From Dentipellis sp. KUC8613 (lineage: Eukaryota; Basidiomycota; Agaricomycetes; Russulales; Hericiaceae), in the NCBI GenBank assembly GCA_002286715.1, contig NSJX01000002.1:124001-188000 (forward strand): a stretch of DNA of 64,000 nt. The letters run 5' to 3'. A program made the position numbers and the translations under genes. Of this stretch, positions 9,812 through 22,534 are shown piece after piece. Under the pieces are notes generated by a model. That model did not search any database. It had not been told where the DNA came from and was given only the letters and a program-made list of their open reading frames with translations. How positions within the stretch are numbered: position 1 is the first letter of the stretch; each line of letters opens with the position of its first letter.

Positions 9812-12073
9812 ATGATCGGACGAAAGATTGTAGAATTTAGAGATGACGATTTTGGCATTGCACCTGCGCCAGTCCCTCTTGCAAGCACGAGCACGAGCAC
9901 GAGCCCGTCTGCGTACCCTAGTACTGGCCTGCACGTCCCGCGCTCCAGAAAGCCGCTCCTGCGCATCAACACCGAGGAGGACGACGAGACGCTTCCGACC
10001 ATCCTCATCGTGCGTCCCTTTTCTTTCTCACACCCTGCCTGCCACCCCACTCGTACACACGCACGCCCCAACCACTTGATACTGACATTAGCATTGATAC
10101 TCTAGGAACGCACGAACGTCCAGCGCTCGCGCTCGAATTCGGGCTCAGGCAGCGGCAGCAGCAGGCCCAACCGACGGCGGCGCTCCTCCGCCAGCGCCCT
10201 GTACGCCCCCCTCCCCCTCATGTTCTCCATCTAACATTCCCACTGACTCAACCCGCGTAGCACACCAGACACAAGCTTCACCTTCGGCTGCCCCAACCCG
10301 ACCGCATCCATGCCCTCGCCGACCCTCTCCGCCTTCGCATTCGCCGTGCCCTCGCCCCATCCCCCACCCTCCCCCTCCCCCTTACCACCCCCCACACAAT
10401 CCTACACCCCCTCCCAACTCGCCGCACGCCGCACCGCGCGTTACACGCTCCAAGAAGCAGCCCTCAGCGCGGCCCTCGCGCGCTGCCGGCCCTCGCATCC
10501 CCCACGCGACGCGCAGCTCTCCGCGCTCGCGCGCGCGCTCGCCGCGGCGCGCAGGCAGGAGGCGCGGGACCGCGTGGCGGCGCTGCGCGAGGTGATGGCG
10601 GACGAGGGGCTCGACAACGCGACGTGTGCGCGGCTGCAGCGCGAGCGGTGGCTCGAGGAGCGGTGGCTTGCGCAGGCCGAGTCTGAGGCTGAGGCCGAAG
10701 CCCAAGGCGAAACCAAAACCAAAACCAAAACCAAAACCGAAGCGCAAGTCCAAGTCAAGGGAAAAGCAAAGCAGCCGACAACCGCAGCCAAGGGGAAGCA
10801 GAACGCGACCCCCGCGCCGGCGGCTGAGGCGGACACGGGCGCGCGGCGGCGCGCGAACCTCGCGCGCTTCTTCGCCGCGTCGCCGACGCAGACGGCCATC
10901 CTCTCGAGCGCGCGCACGCTGCGCCGCGCGCCGCTGCCGGAGCCGCGCGTGATCGCGTCGCCGCGGGACGTCGAGCCGCCCCTGCTGCGCGCGTGGCCGT
11001 TCTCCGAGACGCTGCGGCGGCCGATGAGGACGCCGCGTGCTGCCTGGTCGCTCGGCTCGCCTCTGTTTTCTCCGCGTCCCAACTCTATCCCTCCTTCCAC
11101 TCCCACTTCCACCTCGACACCGACGGCGCTGCAGATGCACGCACACGCAAAGCGCCGCCGCACGAACGTCCCCACGCCGCTCGACACGCTCCCCGAGCTG
11201 CCCTCCGACGCCGAGCCGCACGCCAACACGGGCACCAGCACTGACACTTATACCTATACCTATACCGGTACCGGCCCCGCCTCCGCCCCGCCCACCGCAA
11301 GCACCTCCGCGTTCCCCTCCGCGTCCTCCGCGTCCGTCACGACGAGCAGCGAGTGCGGCACGCTGCCCGAGGACCTCGATCTCGCTTCCGACAGCCCAAG
11401 CGGGGACGGAAGCGGGTACGCGACGATCTTCCGCCTCGCACTGCGCCCGCGCAGCGAGATCCTCGCGGAGCTCCAGATGCAGGTGCACGCGGGGATGGAC
11501 GCGCCGATGCCCGCGTACGTCGCGGACCTGCTCGACCAGTTCGACGGCGTCGGTGTGGGTGTAGGAGCGGGCAGCGCGCTGCTGCAGGTGCAGGACGACG
11601 GCACGCCGCACGCGTCGCCGGCGAAGATCACGTTCAGCGTGCCCGTGCCACGCATGCGCATGTCGGAGGAGAGCGCGAGCCTGCTGTCGTACGACGGCGG
11701 GCTCGAGCTGGGCACGCCGCCGCGCACGCCGCAGAGGGCGGCCTTCGCGCAACCCCAGCACGCGCATGCGCACACGTCGCCGTTCCGCCGCAGCCTGGGC
11801 CTCGCGCGCAAGCTGTCTGCCGCGCGCCTGCGCGGGGACGGCGCGTCGGAGCCTGTGAGCGCGGGCGTGCTGGGGCATCGGCGTTCGTTCTTGCGGCATC
11901 GGCATTTTAGGAGCGAGGGCCCCGTGGATGGGTTTGGTGTGAAGAGTCCCGAGCAGGTGAGGCGGGATGGGGTGGCGAGGACGCCGGAGAAGGAGAAGGA
12001 GAAGGGGAGGGGGGTGCTGTCGAGGGTGAGGGAACGGATGTCGATTGTTGGCTATCGGGCGGTGGTGTCGTAG
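9812..12073 (+). CDS. large low-complexity protein of unknown function (701 aa, 3 exons)
   Basis: Exons 9812-10009, 10106-10200 and 10261-12073 join in phase (198+95+1813 nt). The N-terminus MIGRKIVEFRDDDFGIAP is distinctive, followed by Ser/Thr runs and a basic patch (RPNRRRRSSAS). A helical stretch about residues 130-210 (SQLAARRTARYTLQEAAL and AARRQEARDRVAALREVM) may form a coiled coil. A Lys-Thr run from an AAAACC repeat (10708-10737) follows, then an Arg-rich nuclear-localisation-like segment (AKRRRTNVPT) and Ser-Pro/Thr-Pro sites typical of a phosphoregulated, disordered protein. No catalytic motif is seen. The family is not recognised; a nuclear or cytoskeletal regulator is only a guess. 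Confidence 0.75.
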
Positions 12074-14465
12074 CCTCCTCGCTTTGTTCTGTGCGCTGAG
12101 TCGGTCGTTCCTTTGCTCCTCTTGTTCCCCGTCTGCTCACACGCTCGTTTGTGGTGGGTTGTGCGATAGTGCCTGTGGTTACGCCTCTCTACGTCTGCAT
12201 ATGTGCATCCGTATCTCGCTCTCTCGTCTCTCGTCTCCGTCTCTCGCTGATCTGCTTGCTTTACATATTCTCCTTGTTGAGTTTACGCCGTGCCTGTGCT
12301 CATGCTCGTGTTTGGTGGATGGGACATCTTGACGTCGTGTTGCATCTCCTTCTCTCCCTCTCCCTCGCACTCTCCCTCACTTTCACTCTCATCATCGTCA
12401 TCGTCATCTTATCGCGTCATTTATTCCGTCGCATATATATCCCCTTCCCCCTCCCTTCCCCCCTTCCCCTTGCTTCATCGTGCATATCCCGCCCCCCGTA
12501 CCGCTCGCGGTCCTCACCCTCCTTTACTTTCCCCCATCCGTCCATCCACTCATCCATTCATCGTCGTTACCTTTCCCCCGTATCCTCATCACGGTGTCCC
12601 CCCCTTCCCTCCCCCCCTCTCCCCTTCTCCCCGTATACCTACCTATTCACCCTTCCCCCGTCCGTGCTCCGTGCTCCGTACTCTCTTCACAGTGCTCAGT
12701 GTCCAGTGTCCAGTACCCATACTCATCGGACCAACCCAGTTACCAGTTACCAGTTATCAGTCACCAGTCACCAGTCATCAGTGCGTCACCCGTCGTCTAC
12801 CATCCGCGACACCGCGACACCGCGACCGTCCGGCCGTAATGATCATGATCAGTTGCGGGCTCGGTCTTGTATCGATATTTGTGGCCTCAGGATGTTTTGT
12901 TTTCTCGGACCGGTAAGTCAGTATCGGGTGTCTGGTCCCTGGAGGTTCAAAAGGTGTCTGCGTGTCATCTTTTTTTCTCTGGTGGTTTGCTGTTTTTTTT
13001 TTTTTGGTGGCAGGTGCGCGTATATGCGGTATTCGGCGGGACTCACAACGTAGATCCGAGGGTCCTGTGTAGCATAGCGGTTCTCTGATCAAGCCGCAGC
13101 CTGAATGCAGCTACAAGATCCGGAAATTCCAGTGCCGGTGCCGGTGCCTATTTTACAGGTACGCATTTACATTCATGTTTATATACCTATGCTAACAAGG
13201 CTCCCTTTTCTTCTGCTCCAGGGCATTGTAAACCAGGGACCTGCAGTACCCAAACACTGGTGACTGCAGCAGGAGATCGCTGTCCGGGAGATGCCGCCCG
13301 CCACCATGCACGACAGTGCGGATCCCAGCAGTGACCGCGTACCAGTTCACTGGCCTTCGGGTGTATCAATAATTTCAAGCTAAGGATGGTATGAGCGTCG
13401 ATCGACGTCGTGCAAGGACTCGGCAGACTCTAGCAAGGCTACACGAGTTTAAATGCCAAATATCCTGCTGCTCGAGGTTATGGTGGAATTTTATTCAGGA
13501 CAGTTTAGTGGCTGTCGACTGAGGTTGGTTCCCTGCACTTGACTGCAGGAAAGGTTTCCAGCTGATACATCCTTTTCCGAAGTTGCAAGGGATCACAATG
13601 CGGACAACCGAATATATTGGCATCCACACCCCTACACTCGCGGATACCACGACACCGGCTTTTCCTCGCACCACGCAACAAGCATACCATGATGTTATGA
13701 GCTATACATGGACGTGGATACGGTTCGGGACAGCAGCCTCAGAACCCGGAATTTTTGGAGGTCAATGATCCTCGTGCTCGCATCTGCAGGGTGCTTGACG
13801 GCCGGTGCGGTACATAGCCCTAAGGCACGAAGGCCGTTATAGCAATGACGTCAAGGACGCTTTGACGGTAACGTTCTGCGCCGTCTGCGCATGCTGCGCA
13901 ATCGCACCTGTGGTTCCCGTGGATGGTACTTACGTTCAGGTTTATATCTGGAGTGTGAGGCGATATAGATTGACTGCGGTAGATACTGGTGATACTTTTG
14001 GTCCCGAAAGCGGGGGAGTCGACGGTAGCTCCTGTTGCACACTTGAGATAATTCGACCTTGTACTTACGCTGTGGGCATGGTGAAGACGCCTTTGAAAAT
14101 GCTGGAGGTGCTTTGAACGGTGGAATAGAGGGGGTCGAGTCACGGTGATAAGAGGTTTCCCGAAAAGGGCCATGGGCGTAACGAGGCAGCAGCACGTCGT
14201 CCTCGCCACCCGCGCCTGTACTTTGTCACACTTTCACATCTCCGACTCTCACTCGACCTCCCCGAATTCCCGACCTCTCCTTCTCTCCAACCACCACCAT
14301 CTCGCCGAACGCTCTCCGAACCGTCCTCACCGCAACTGACGACAAGCCCTCACCCGACACCGACAAGCCTATCCAACCTACGCCACACCCCTCGACTTCG
14401 CCGCCAACCTCGCCTACCGCACCCGACCTGCCGCACAACTGCCCATCGATCACCTCACGTTCACC
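12074..14465. other. long intergenic region, pyrimidine-rich then AT-richer, no gene supported
   Basis: 12.1-12.85 kb is strongly C/T-rich on the plus strand, like a long 3' flank. A run of 13 T lies at 12993-13005. At 13.8-14.2 kb both minus-strand frames are open for over 100 codons (one reads MALFGKPLITVTRPPLFHR, followed by a GTAAGT). I could not build a coherent spliced protein there, so no gene is called. Confidence 0.4.
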
Positions 14466-15202
14466 ATGAGCCTCTCCAACAACTCTTCCCCCGCCTACAC
14501 GCCCCGCGCGCCCTCGCCGTTCTTCCGCCGACGCCCGCTCGGCCGCGCCCCGTCGCCGCCCACCTGGGCGTGCTACGAGCAGATCCACGCCGCCTCGGAC
14601 TTCGACCCCGAGTTCTCGTGCTCCGACTCTGACGACGACGAGCACTCGGAGGACGACGCCCCGGCACCGCCGCATGCGCACGACGACGAGCACAGCGACT
14701 CGGACTCGGAGTCCGAAGGCGAGGCCGTGGTGGGCATGGACGTCGACGAACCCGGTGATGCGGAGAAGAAGGCCGCGGACCACGCGCACCGCGTGCGCGC
14801 CGCGAAGGACAAGGGCAAGCAGCGCGCCGTCGAGCCCGAGCCCGCGCCCGCGCCGGTCCCCGTGCGCCCCTCGCGCCGCCGCGAGCGCCAGCGGCGCCAG
14901 CCGTCCATCGCGCTGCGCCCGATCCTCACGATCCAGCGCAGCCAGGGCTTCGTGTGGAACCAGGACCTGTTCGTCCCGCCGTACATCAAGGACCGCTGTG
15001 CGTCGTGCTCTCGTCTCCTTTTCCCCCCGCGTGTCGGTACTCACCGCTGCCGATAGACGTCGCGTCGACGTCGCCGCCGACGGGCGGGTTCATCTCCACG
15101 TCCGCGTCGTCCACGAACACGATCGCGTCGATCAACGACTACGAGGTCGAGGTCGTCGAGATCCGCGTGCGCGAGGGCGAGCTGGAGGATATCATCCCCT
15201 GA
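14466..15202 (+). CDS. small acidic/basic disordered protein, 225 aa, unknown function
   Basis: Exons 14466-14997 and 15057-15202 (532+146 nt) meet at GACCGCT|GTGCGT with a CCGATAG acceptor and restore the frame. The protein starts MSLSNNSSPAYTPRAPSPFF. It has an Asp/Glu/Ser-rich block (residues about 48-95, with SDSDDDEHSEDD), then a Lys/Arg block (KDKGKQRAVEPEPAP) and a conserved-looking end: RSQGFVWNQDLFVPPYIKDR, then NDYEVEVVEIRVREGELEDI. The well-formed C-terminal third suggests a short folded or partner-binding region after a disordered, charge-segregated N-terminus. The family is not recognised. The start is the only good ATG before the open frame. Confidence 0.75.
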
Positions 15203-16066
15203 TCTGTAGAAGCGCCCCTCACCGCACGCGTCCGGACTGAACTCGGTTCCTTCGAACCCTCCTGTAGCCTTCCCAGTTCGCCTGTCTCCGCCTTGGTCTC
15301 CCTTTCTGTTTCTGTTCCCGTCTCTGTTTCCGTTCGTCTTCATCTTAACGTCTCGCTCGCATCCCGCCCGGCTCTACTAAACACATTTACTATACAGACA
15401 TACATACGTTACATACAATCGCCCTGCCCCGCCTGCATCCCTTCTTCCTTCGCTGTACATCTCGCTTTCGCCCCATCTCCCCGTGCTTGCTTACCATACG
15501 TTCGTAGAATCCCCGTCTCGCCCACTGTACTCTGGATGTCCTCTCTGTTTTCCTCTTCGCCGCTGTGTTAATATCTGTTTCCTATTCAATATAGGTATCC
15601 GTTCCCCGCCCTCGAGTGTGCGCCATGGACATGCAATAGCATGCAGTCGTGTGCTCCTCTCAGTCCTGTCAAAAGAGTTTTAAAGACGGCAGCGGGTGAA
15701 GCCGGTGCCGAATACAGCTCCGCCACGTGCGATGAATGCCGCACGCAGTCGGCATTGCGGCAAGGTGGCGGAGTATGAACTCTGGGGCGATATTAGTGTG
15801 GCCGGCGCGATGGCGACGTTCGGTGAAGTTGCATTAATGCACTTTGAACATCGCTCTTATCCCACGAGAAAACAATGGAGCTAGCTCGGAGATTTTATGC
15901 TTCGATTATTTCGAGTTCGATGAGTACTCCGAAAATAATAGAGGATGCCCGAGAGATACATGCCGATAACCCTCCTCCAACCCAACCCATACACTTCAGA
16001 AAGTAATAACTTTGCTTGCCAGTACCTTATAAATACGTCCAGAGACGGATAACACACCTACCACCA
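15203..16066. other. intergenic, nothing seen
   Basis: The 3' flanks of two convergent genes (plus gene ending 15202, minus F-box gene ending 16067). Pyrimidine-rich at first, then unremarkable. Confidence 0.4.
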
Positions 16067-17925
16067 CTACTCCTTAACAACACGCACATCCTCCACAAGC
16101 TCTCTCAACCTCTCCGCCCACTCCGCCGCACCCACACACCGCCGCATTACCAGCCTCACCAGGCCTGGCACGCCCCTCTCCCTCCTCCTCTTTATATACT
16201 CCAGTAACACCATCCCCACACGCGGGTTCTCCATCTCCGCACCCAGCAGCTCCAATACCCCCAGCGCCGGCAGCAGCACATTCCCTGTTCCCTCACCCAC
16301 ATCATCCAGCAAACCCGGAAACGCCGCAGGCAGATCCGCCCCATACAACAACCGCAGCTCCGAGATACCCGCCACGCCCGGGCTCAAAATGAGCGCGCGG
16401 AACCCCTCGACGCCAAGCAGCGAGAGCAGAGGCCCGTCAAGCGTCAGAGACTGCAGCATCCCGGGCGGCAGCCGCGCAAGCGTCGCCGTGAGCACCGCGC
16501 GCCACGAGTCCGCGAGCAGCACGCGCCAGGAGTGCGCATCGTGCGCGCCGGCGACGGTGAGATCGAGCTCGCGTTCGCGCGGCGGCTCTGCAGGCGTGGG
16601 CGTGAGCGCAGATTCAGATTCAGATGCAGAGGTCGACGCGCTGAGCACGAACCGCGCGCCCGCGGCGTTGCCGTAGCGCTGCAGGCCGAGGTGCAGCGCG
16701 CGCAGGGGCCGCGGCGGCGCAGGGGCGAGCCAGCACGCGAGCGCGGCGCGGTGCGCGGCGAGCATGGGGCCTGCGCCCGCGTTGCCGCTGCGCAGCGCGA
16801 TGCGCGCGGGCGCGGTGCGCAGCGCGGCGAGCAGCGCGGTGTGCTCGGCGGCGTCGCCGGTGAGCGCGAGGCGCGCGAGGTGCGGGAGCGCGAGCGGCGC
16901 GCGGGTGTATTCGGGCGGGCATGGGCCCATGTCTGCGGCGCGGAGGATGTGCGTGAGCACGAGCGAGGCGAGCTGCGGGCAGGCGCGGAGGATGTGCAGG
17001 AGCTGCACGAGCGTCGGGCGGCGCGGCGGGGGGAGCTCGGTGGTGGGGTTCCGGAGGTTGAGCTCGAGGTGCGTCAGGCCGTGCAGGATGGAGATGTCCC
17101 AGAAGGGCGGGAGGGTGTGGTTTAAGGTGAGGCGGCGCAGGAGGGGGAGCACGACGTCGTTCGTGGAGAGCGGGAGCGTGCGGCCGCCGCTCGCATCGGA
17201 GATCGTGAGCTCCTCGAGGCGCGGCGCGGAGGAGAGCAGTTTCACGAGGCGCCCTTGCGGGACGTGGGCGGATGGAAACTCAACTGTCAGGCGTGCGAGG
17301 CGCTGCACGTGCGTCGTCCCTAGAGCGTCTGCGGCGGCGTCCAGCGCAGAAGCTTCGTGTTGCCGTATCTTTACTCTCCATATAATAGGCTCTGGTGCGG
17401 AGCGTTCGAGGAGAGCGATGGCCCAGCGCGGCGATACGACGTTGTGAATGCGGTTCCAGAGCGAGGGAGTCGTGAGCGCGAGATGGCGCCAGGCCGCGCA
17501 CACCTGCGTGACTTTGATCCACCCGAGGGCTTCCCATATCTTCTCGTGAAGTGGTGACGACCACGGAGCTGTGCAGGGCGGGTCGTCGTGTGCGAGGGAT
17601 GCGAAGACGCGGACAAGGATGTTGGGAAGCAGACGTGAAACGGGTAGAAGCGCGTTCCGGCGCTGTCTGTACAACACGATGGTGTCAGCCATCGCAGACA
17701 GCTCTTCAGATAGCTGCGTTAGAGCTGCATCGATTGCTTCGGGAGGGCTGTAGAGGTCCACATCGATGGTGTCGCGCAGTCTTTCGTGCAGATGGCGAAG
17801 GTAGAATCCACTAGGGAAGGTAATTTCAGAATCTACTTCGCTTCAGGCCGGAGGCGATCAACTCACCGCTGTTCTTTCGCACTACGACGTTGGTTTGCAT
17901 CTAATGTTTCGCCTACGGTGGACAT
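16067..17925 (-). CDS. F-box protein A (subfamily I), 600 aa
   Basis: Two exons (17925-17867, 17810-16067) are split by a 56-bp phase-2 intron. Exon 1 encodes MSTVGETLDANQRRSAKEQ and exon 2 begins with GFYLRHLHERLR. Residues about 45-75 carry an acidic helix with a basic 'RQRRNALLPVSRLLPNIL' segment leading into the F-box (VRVFASLAHDDPP). Next come GWIKVTQVCAAWRHLAL and LWNRI, the usual start of the substrate-recognition half in basidiomycete F-box proteins. The rest is irregular Leu-rich strands. Such proteins bind Skp1 of an SCF ubiquitin ligase and present a target; the target is unknown. The 5' exon was placed by homology of intron position with the other five genes. The body starts in GTG at 17761, so the upstream exon is needed. 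Confidence 0.88.
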
Positions 17926-18482
17926 TTTCTAGCACTGTAACATGCTCATTCGAGTTTGTACGGAGCTGATTCGAATCGATCTAGTTCGTCAAACGCGTTT
18001 GACTCACCTAGTCTTCTACACTGGACCCGACTCTACACTCAAGAGCCACTGAGTTGATTTCGTCGATGATTGTCATGTCCCATGGCCAACTTCCAAGGGT
18101 TGTCAACGCTCCCGCCAGCTCCGAGCGACTTGCCGAGATCACAAATAATCAGATAAGATAAGATAATTTGCCATACCTCAATCCCTTCCTTCGACAAGCC
18201 TGATCTAATACAAGGTTGTACGGTTGGTCACTTATAGAGCCAGGGAAGAATTTCTGATTGTTGTTTTTACCAGGGTCTATTGATGTCCGTACCCTCACTC
18301 GGTAGTGGTTTCGGCTCGTAGACAGGCGCTATCGCAGCATACAGCAAAGGTGGCCTTACAATACTGTTGACTGTGGGCGGAGGATCTAATAGGATGTACA
18401 GATATAAACGAAACATATAGATATGCGATCTGACAGGGCTGCCTGCCGAAGACGGGACGATTAGGGTCAAGTACACGGTTTC
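17926..18482. other. intergenic between F-box genes A and B
   Basis: AT-richer spacer between tandem F-box genes with a short GATAA-type repeat near 18153-18167. No gene or RNA seen. Confidence 0.4.
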
Positions 18483-20359
18483 CTACTCTTCCAAGACCCG
18501 TACAACACCAACGAACTCCCCAAGACGCGCCTCCCAATCCTCCATCATAAAGCACGCCCTGAGAACCAGCGTCTTCACCGGCGGAATACCTCGCTCACGT
18601 CTTGTTTTGAGGTAATCGAGCAAGACCTTGCCGACGCGTGCATTAGCAAGCGGCGCACGATACAGCTCCATGTACTCCAGCTTCGGTAAATGTACGCCAT
18701 CCCCTGGAAAGTACGCCAGCGCAGGGATACCCGAAGGCGAATCTGTGCCCAGGAACCGCAGTTCCTCCACGTTCGCGAACGAGGGCTCTGTGAACAGCTT
18801 TCGGAAGCCGTTTACACCAAGCCGTGAAAGGATCTGCCCCTCTAGCGCCAAAGCCCGGATACCGACGCTGTCGGTATACAGGTGCCTGCAGACGAAGGAT
18901 ACAAAAAGATTCCACATGCGTTGGCATTCATCGCTGCCTTGTGTTTCGATTGCGTCGATCCGGAGCTTCACGTGCGGCTCCCACGTCCGCGAGCTACGAG
19001 CCTCGAGCCCTAGCACTTTGCCTTGCACTCGCCGAATCATCAGCGAGCGTGTAGGCGGTCGGGTCTTCGCGCCGAGCCATGGCCTGAGGAGGTCCAAGAC
19101 CCGAGCGTGCTCTTCCACAACGCCGGTGGTATCGATGGAAAAGACATCCGGCGTGGCGGTCAGTCCTTCGAGGAAACAGCTGAGCGCGGCCGCAGAGCCG
19201 GTGTAGTTCAGCCTAGATAAATGGGGCAAGGAGACGGTAGGTTGACGGGGCGGTTGTGTTCCCGTGCCAGGCGGTTCCAGAACACCCGATAATGTGAGGG
19301 ACTCCAACCCTGGTGAATGTGAGAGGCAAAGCAGTATCTGTGAGGGACTGGGGAGTCTGAGTTCCGGTTCGGAATCGGTGTCTTGGCCGTCTGAAAAATA
19401 TTCGGCGTCAAAAGCGTCTGAATCCACACTTATCTCGAGGTGCGTGAGATGGTGCATCATCCGAGTAGTCCACGAGGGAGGGAAGGTGTTTTGCATGGTG
19501 AGATGGCGTAGCGCGGGAAGGGCAACATCCTCGATTGATTCCGGAAGATGCTCAATCGAATGATGGTTGATGAATGTGAGAGTCGAGAGGACGTGCATAG
19601 AACCCAGGAGGGACTGTAGCCTGAGGTCCCTCGGCATGAACATCGTCGCAGAAATATCCCAGTAAAGATACCTGAGCCGTGGTAAGATCTTCAAACCCAG
19701 AGGCTCCTCTGTGAGCGTAAGCGGTCCGTTGAATTGGGATGAGGAATCGACAAGGTAGGATAGCAGTGCAGCTTTCGAGCGCGATACCATTTCTGCAGTC
19801 CAGTTCATCGAAGAAAGGGAGAAGAGGGTTGTCCAGAGGTGGGGGTGTGATAACGCTGCGTCTCTCCAGGCTCCGCAGACATGCGTCACCTTGATCCACC
19901 CGAGAGCTGCTTGCTGTCGCACGGCATACGATTTCACGTCGGACAGCTCCCCATAGGGAATACGCGGGTTATCCAGGGTGAGAAAGTTGAACACACGGGG
20001 CAAGATATCGGGAAGCAGACGTGCTATAGGCAGCAGGGCATTATGTCGCCGTCTGCCGGCAAGCATCGCGCTTTCCATTGCTGAGACTTCTTCGTGTATA
20101 CGTGCGAGGGCCACATCCACTGTCACGGGAGGGCTGAAATTATCCACGTGATCGCATGCCTGCAGTCGCTCGTGCGAGACAGAAATCCAAAACTCCCTGT
20201 TGTGAGATTTTTTCAAGTGGTAAGTATGGTATATCGGAATGGAAGGTTACTGATCAGTGATCGCTGACTGACGAACCTTGGTGAGACGCGTCGATCCTCC
20301 CTGTCATGACACGAAGACCCCGCGAATGGATTAGAGGTACCATTCTCCATTGTCGACAT
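18483..20359 (-). CDS. F-box protein B (subfamily I), 598 aa
   Basis: Exon 1 is 20359-20277 (MSTMENGTSNPFAGS...). The donor is AAG|GTTCGT and the 80-bp intron is phase 2. Exon 2 is 20196-18483, beginning EFWISVSHERLQ. It has the same order as neighbour A: helix with HEEVSAMESAM, 'RRRHNALLPIARLLPDIL', F-box PRVFNFLTLDNPR, GWIKVTHVCGAWRDAAL, then Leu-rich repeats ending VLRACFMMEDWEARLGEF. It is a tandem duplicate of genes A and C, diverged but intact, and a predicted SCF substrate receptor. An upstream in-frame ATG (20434) exists, but 20359 gives MST..., as in gene A. Confidence 0.88.
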
Positions 20360-20647
20360 AATGTAGTGGTGATAGAGTGCGGAACGACATCGACGACTGC
20401 TTGTAGGCTCGAGCGTGTCGCGGTGGACTGCCATCGGGCTGATCGGCCCGTCCTAGAAGGGGAACCAAACTGATGCCGAAGTCAGATCCATCATAAGTCG
20501 AGTCAGCATCACTAGCAAACGATACGCTCGCTACAACAAAGTGTACCAGCGCGATACGCTACGAAGTGAGGATGTAAAAATAGGTACTGCGCGATAGGCA
20601 GACAGCCATACAAAAATTATTCTACGGATCCCAGATCACGATTCGAC

Positions 20648-22534
20648 TCAGGGTATGAATATCTCGTCCTCTAACATCCTGGTGTAGGACGGACGATCGA
20701 TCGCAATGCTGTCCACGAGCACCTGGCCAACATATTCCTCTAGCTCCGTGCGCCACGCATCGACACTCGTGCAGCTCCGAAGTACCAACGAGGAGACCGG
20801 CACGCCCCAATCCCGGCGTGCCTTCAGAGCGGCCAGCAGGGGAAGGCGGACTTGCGCACAATCGATCGGGGCCCAATGCAGCTCCACGTCGGCCAGCTCG
20901 GGCCACACGGACGGCATGTCGCCACTGGGAGAGCCTTCGAGCAACAGCGGAAGGATGGCGTCCATATCTCCGCCCTGCAAGCAAAGCGTCGTCGTCCGCG
21001 TAACGCCAAATTCGGTGACCATCTCGCGCAGGCCGCGGACTGACAGATACACGAGCAAGGGCCCGCTCAGAGTCAAGGACGTGACGCGGTCCAGATGGAG
21101 GTTTCTGCAGAACGCATGTGCCAAGCTCGTCCATGCCCGCGCATCGGCCTCTGGGGTCGTTGCCAGGGTAAAGCTGAGCTTCGGTCTTCGCGACTTCTGC
21201 CCCGATTGATGCTCGTCGTAGGCTTGCAAGCGGAGGATGCGCTTCTTCGGAATGTCGGGTCCCATTGCTAGCGATCTCGCTGGAGACCCGGGCGCGTTGG
21301 ATCGCGATGTTTGCAGCTTGACGAGTGCGACCAGATCGTCTATTGGCCCAGAGCTGAATATATCGACGGTGGTGGTCGAAGGAAGCTCGAGTCCCTCCAA
21401 GAAATGGACAAGGGTGTTGGCGGTGTCGGTGATATTTAATTCGGAGAGATGTGGCAGACGCGTACGCCCCGGTACGGGAGGGTGGGGACATTTCGGATCC
21501 GGCTGCTGCAAGACATGCTTTAGCGTCAAAATCTTCATCTGCGGTGATTGCGTAAGAACGTCTATGAGCTGAAGGGGTGCTGGAAGAAGGGAAGAATGTG
21601 GGACGCTTTGCGAAAGAGACACCTCGAGGCTCGTGAGATTACACAGCAGCGGTGAGTCCCAAGATGGCGGTAGGCAATTCACTAGGACGAGTTTCCGCAG
21701 CGCCAGAGGGGAATATTCCAGCATCGGGAGAACAGGCGGGTCGAGGTCGGGAAGCGGGTACCACTCGGTGCGTATGGACAGCGACTCGAGAAGCGGGAGC
21801 GGCTGGTTCAGGCCTGGCAACGGTTTCTCCCACTGCCCGAAATGCACGAAGTAGCGCATGATGAGGCACAGATGCTTCAACCTTGGCGCGTTGCCAGGCC
21901 CCAGTGCTTCGCGTAGGAGGTCGTCCGTCATCTGCGAAACGTCCAAGCTGAGTGCAAGTGGTGCGCGTTTCGAGCGCGCGAGGGAAGCCAGCATCCACTG
22001 CGGTGACGCAAAACGGGTGATGGTGGCCCACAGAGAGGGCTCAGAAAGGGCAGCTTCTCTCCAGGCCCTGCAAACTTGAGTGACTTTGGTCCAGCCAAGC
22101 GTTTGCATCCTTTGTTGTTCGACAGTTCCATAGGCCGCTTGAGACATGGCAATGGGAGGCTCGTCCGGGATAAGCATGGCGAAGACGAGGGGAAGGACGT
22201 CGGGCAGGAGGCGAGAGACACGCGATAGGGCATTGCGACGCGTCTTGGCCGCCAGCTTTGCGCGTTCTAACGCGTCGATTTCCGCGTCCAGAAGGGCTTC
22301 AGCATTCTGCACGGCATAATCGGAACTAAATGTAGTGGTGCAGTCGACGACACGCAGTCGCTTGTCCAGATGAGTCATCCAGAAGTCCCTTCAATTCGCG
22401 TGAATTTTAGCGTGACCAACGGCAGGGCAGATAAGGAGTGCATACCGCGGGGGAAGGGGGCGTACAGTGTCTTTTTGACATCTCACAGTAGTCCCTTGCT
22501 GCTGACTGTGAACGTTTGTAATGGAAACGGTCAT
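20648..22534 (-). CDS. F-box protein C (subfamily I), 609 aa
   Basis: Exon 1 is 22534-22446 (MTVSITNVHSQQQGTTVR...). The intron is 57 bp, phase 2, with a GTATGC donor and a TTGAAG acceptor. Exon 2 is 22388-20648, beginning DFWMTHLDKRLR. Then 'KTRRNALSRVSRLLPDVL', F-box PLVFAMLIPDEPP, GWTKVTQVCRAWREAAL, LWATI and Leu-rich strands to the end near residue 609. It is the third member of the tandem minus-strand array A-B-C. The downstream Met of exon 2 (22378) could serve as start if exon 1 were wrong, but the shared phase-2 junction before the Phe-Trp motif supports the two-exon model. Role: predicted SCF adaptor, target unknown. Confidence 0.85.

Noticed and set aside
10382..11905. Long minus-strand Arg-rich frame opposite the 701-aa gene
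   Set aside because: GC-driven shadow, Arg/Ala-rich nonsense without motifs.
13820..14209. Minus-strand frames open over 100 codons (MALFGKPLITVTRPPLFHR...)
   Set aside because: Two frames overlap, no splice solution gives a coherent protein, and composition looks non-coding.
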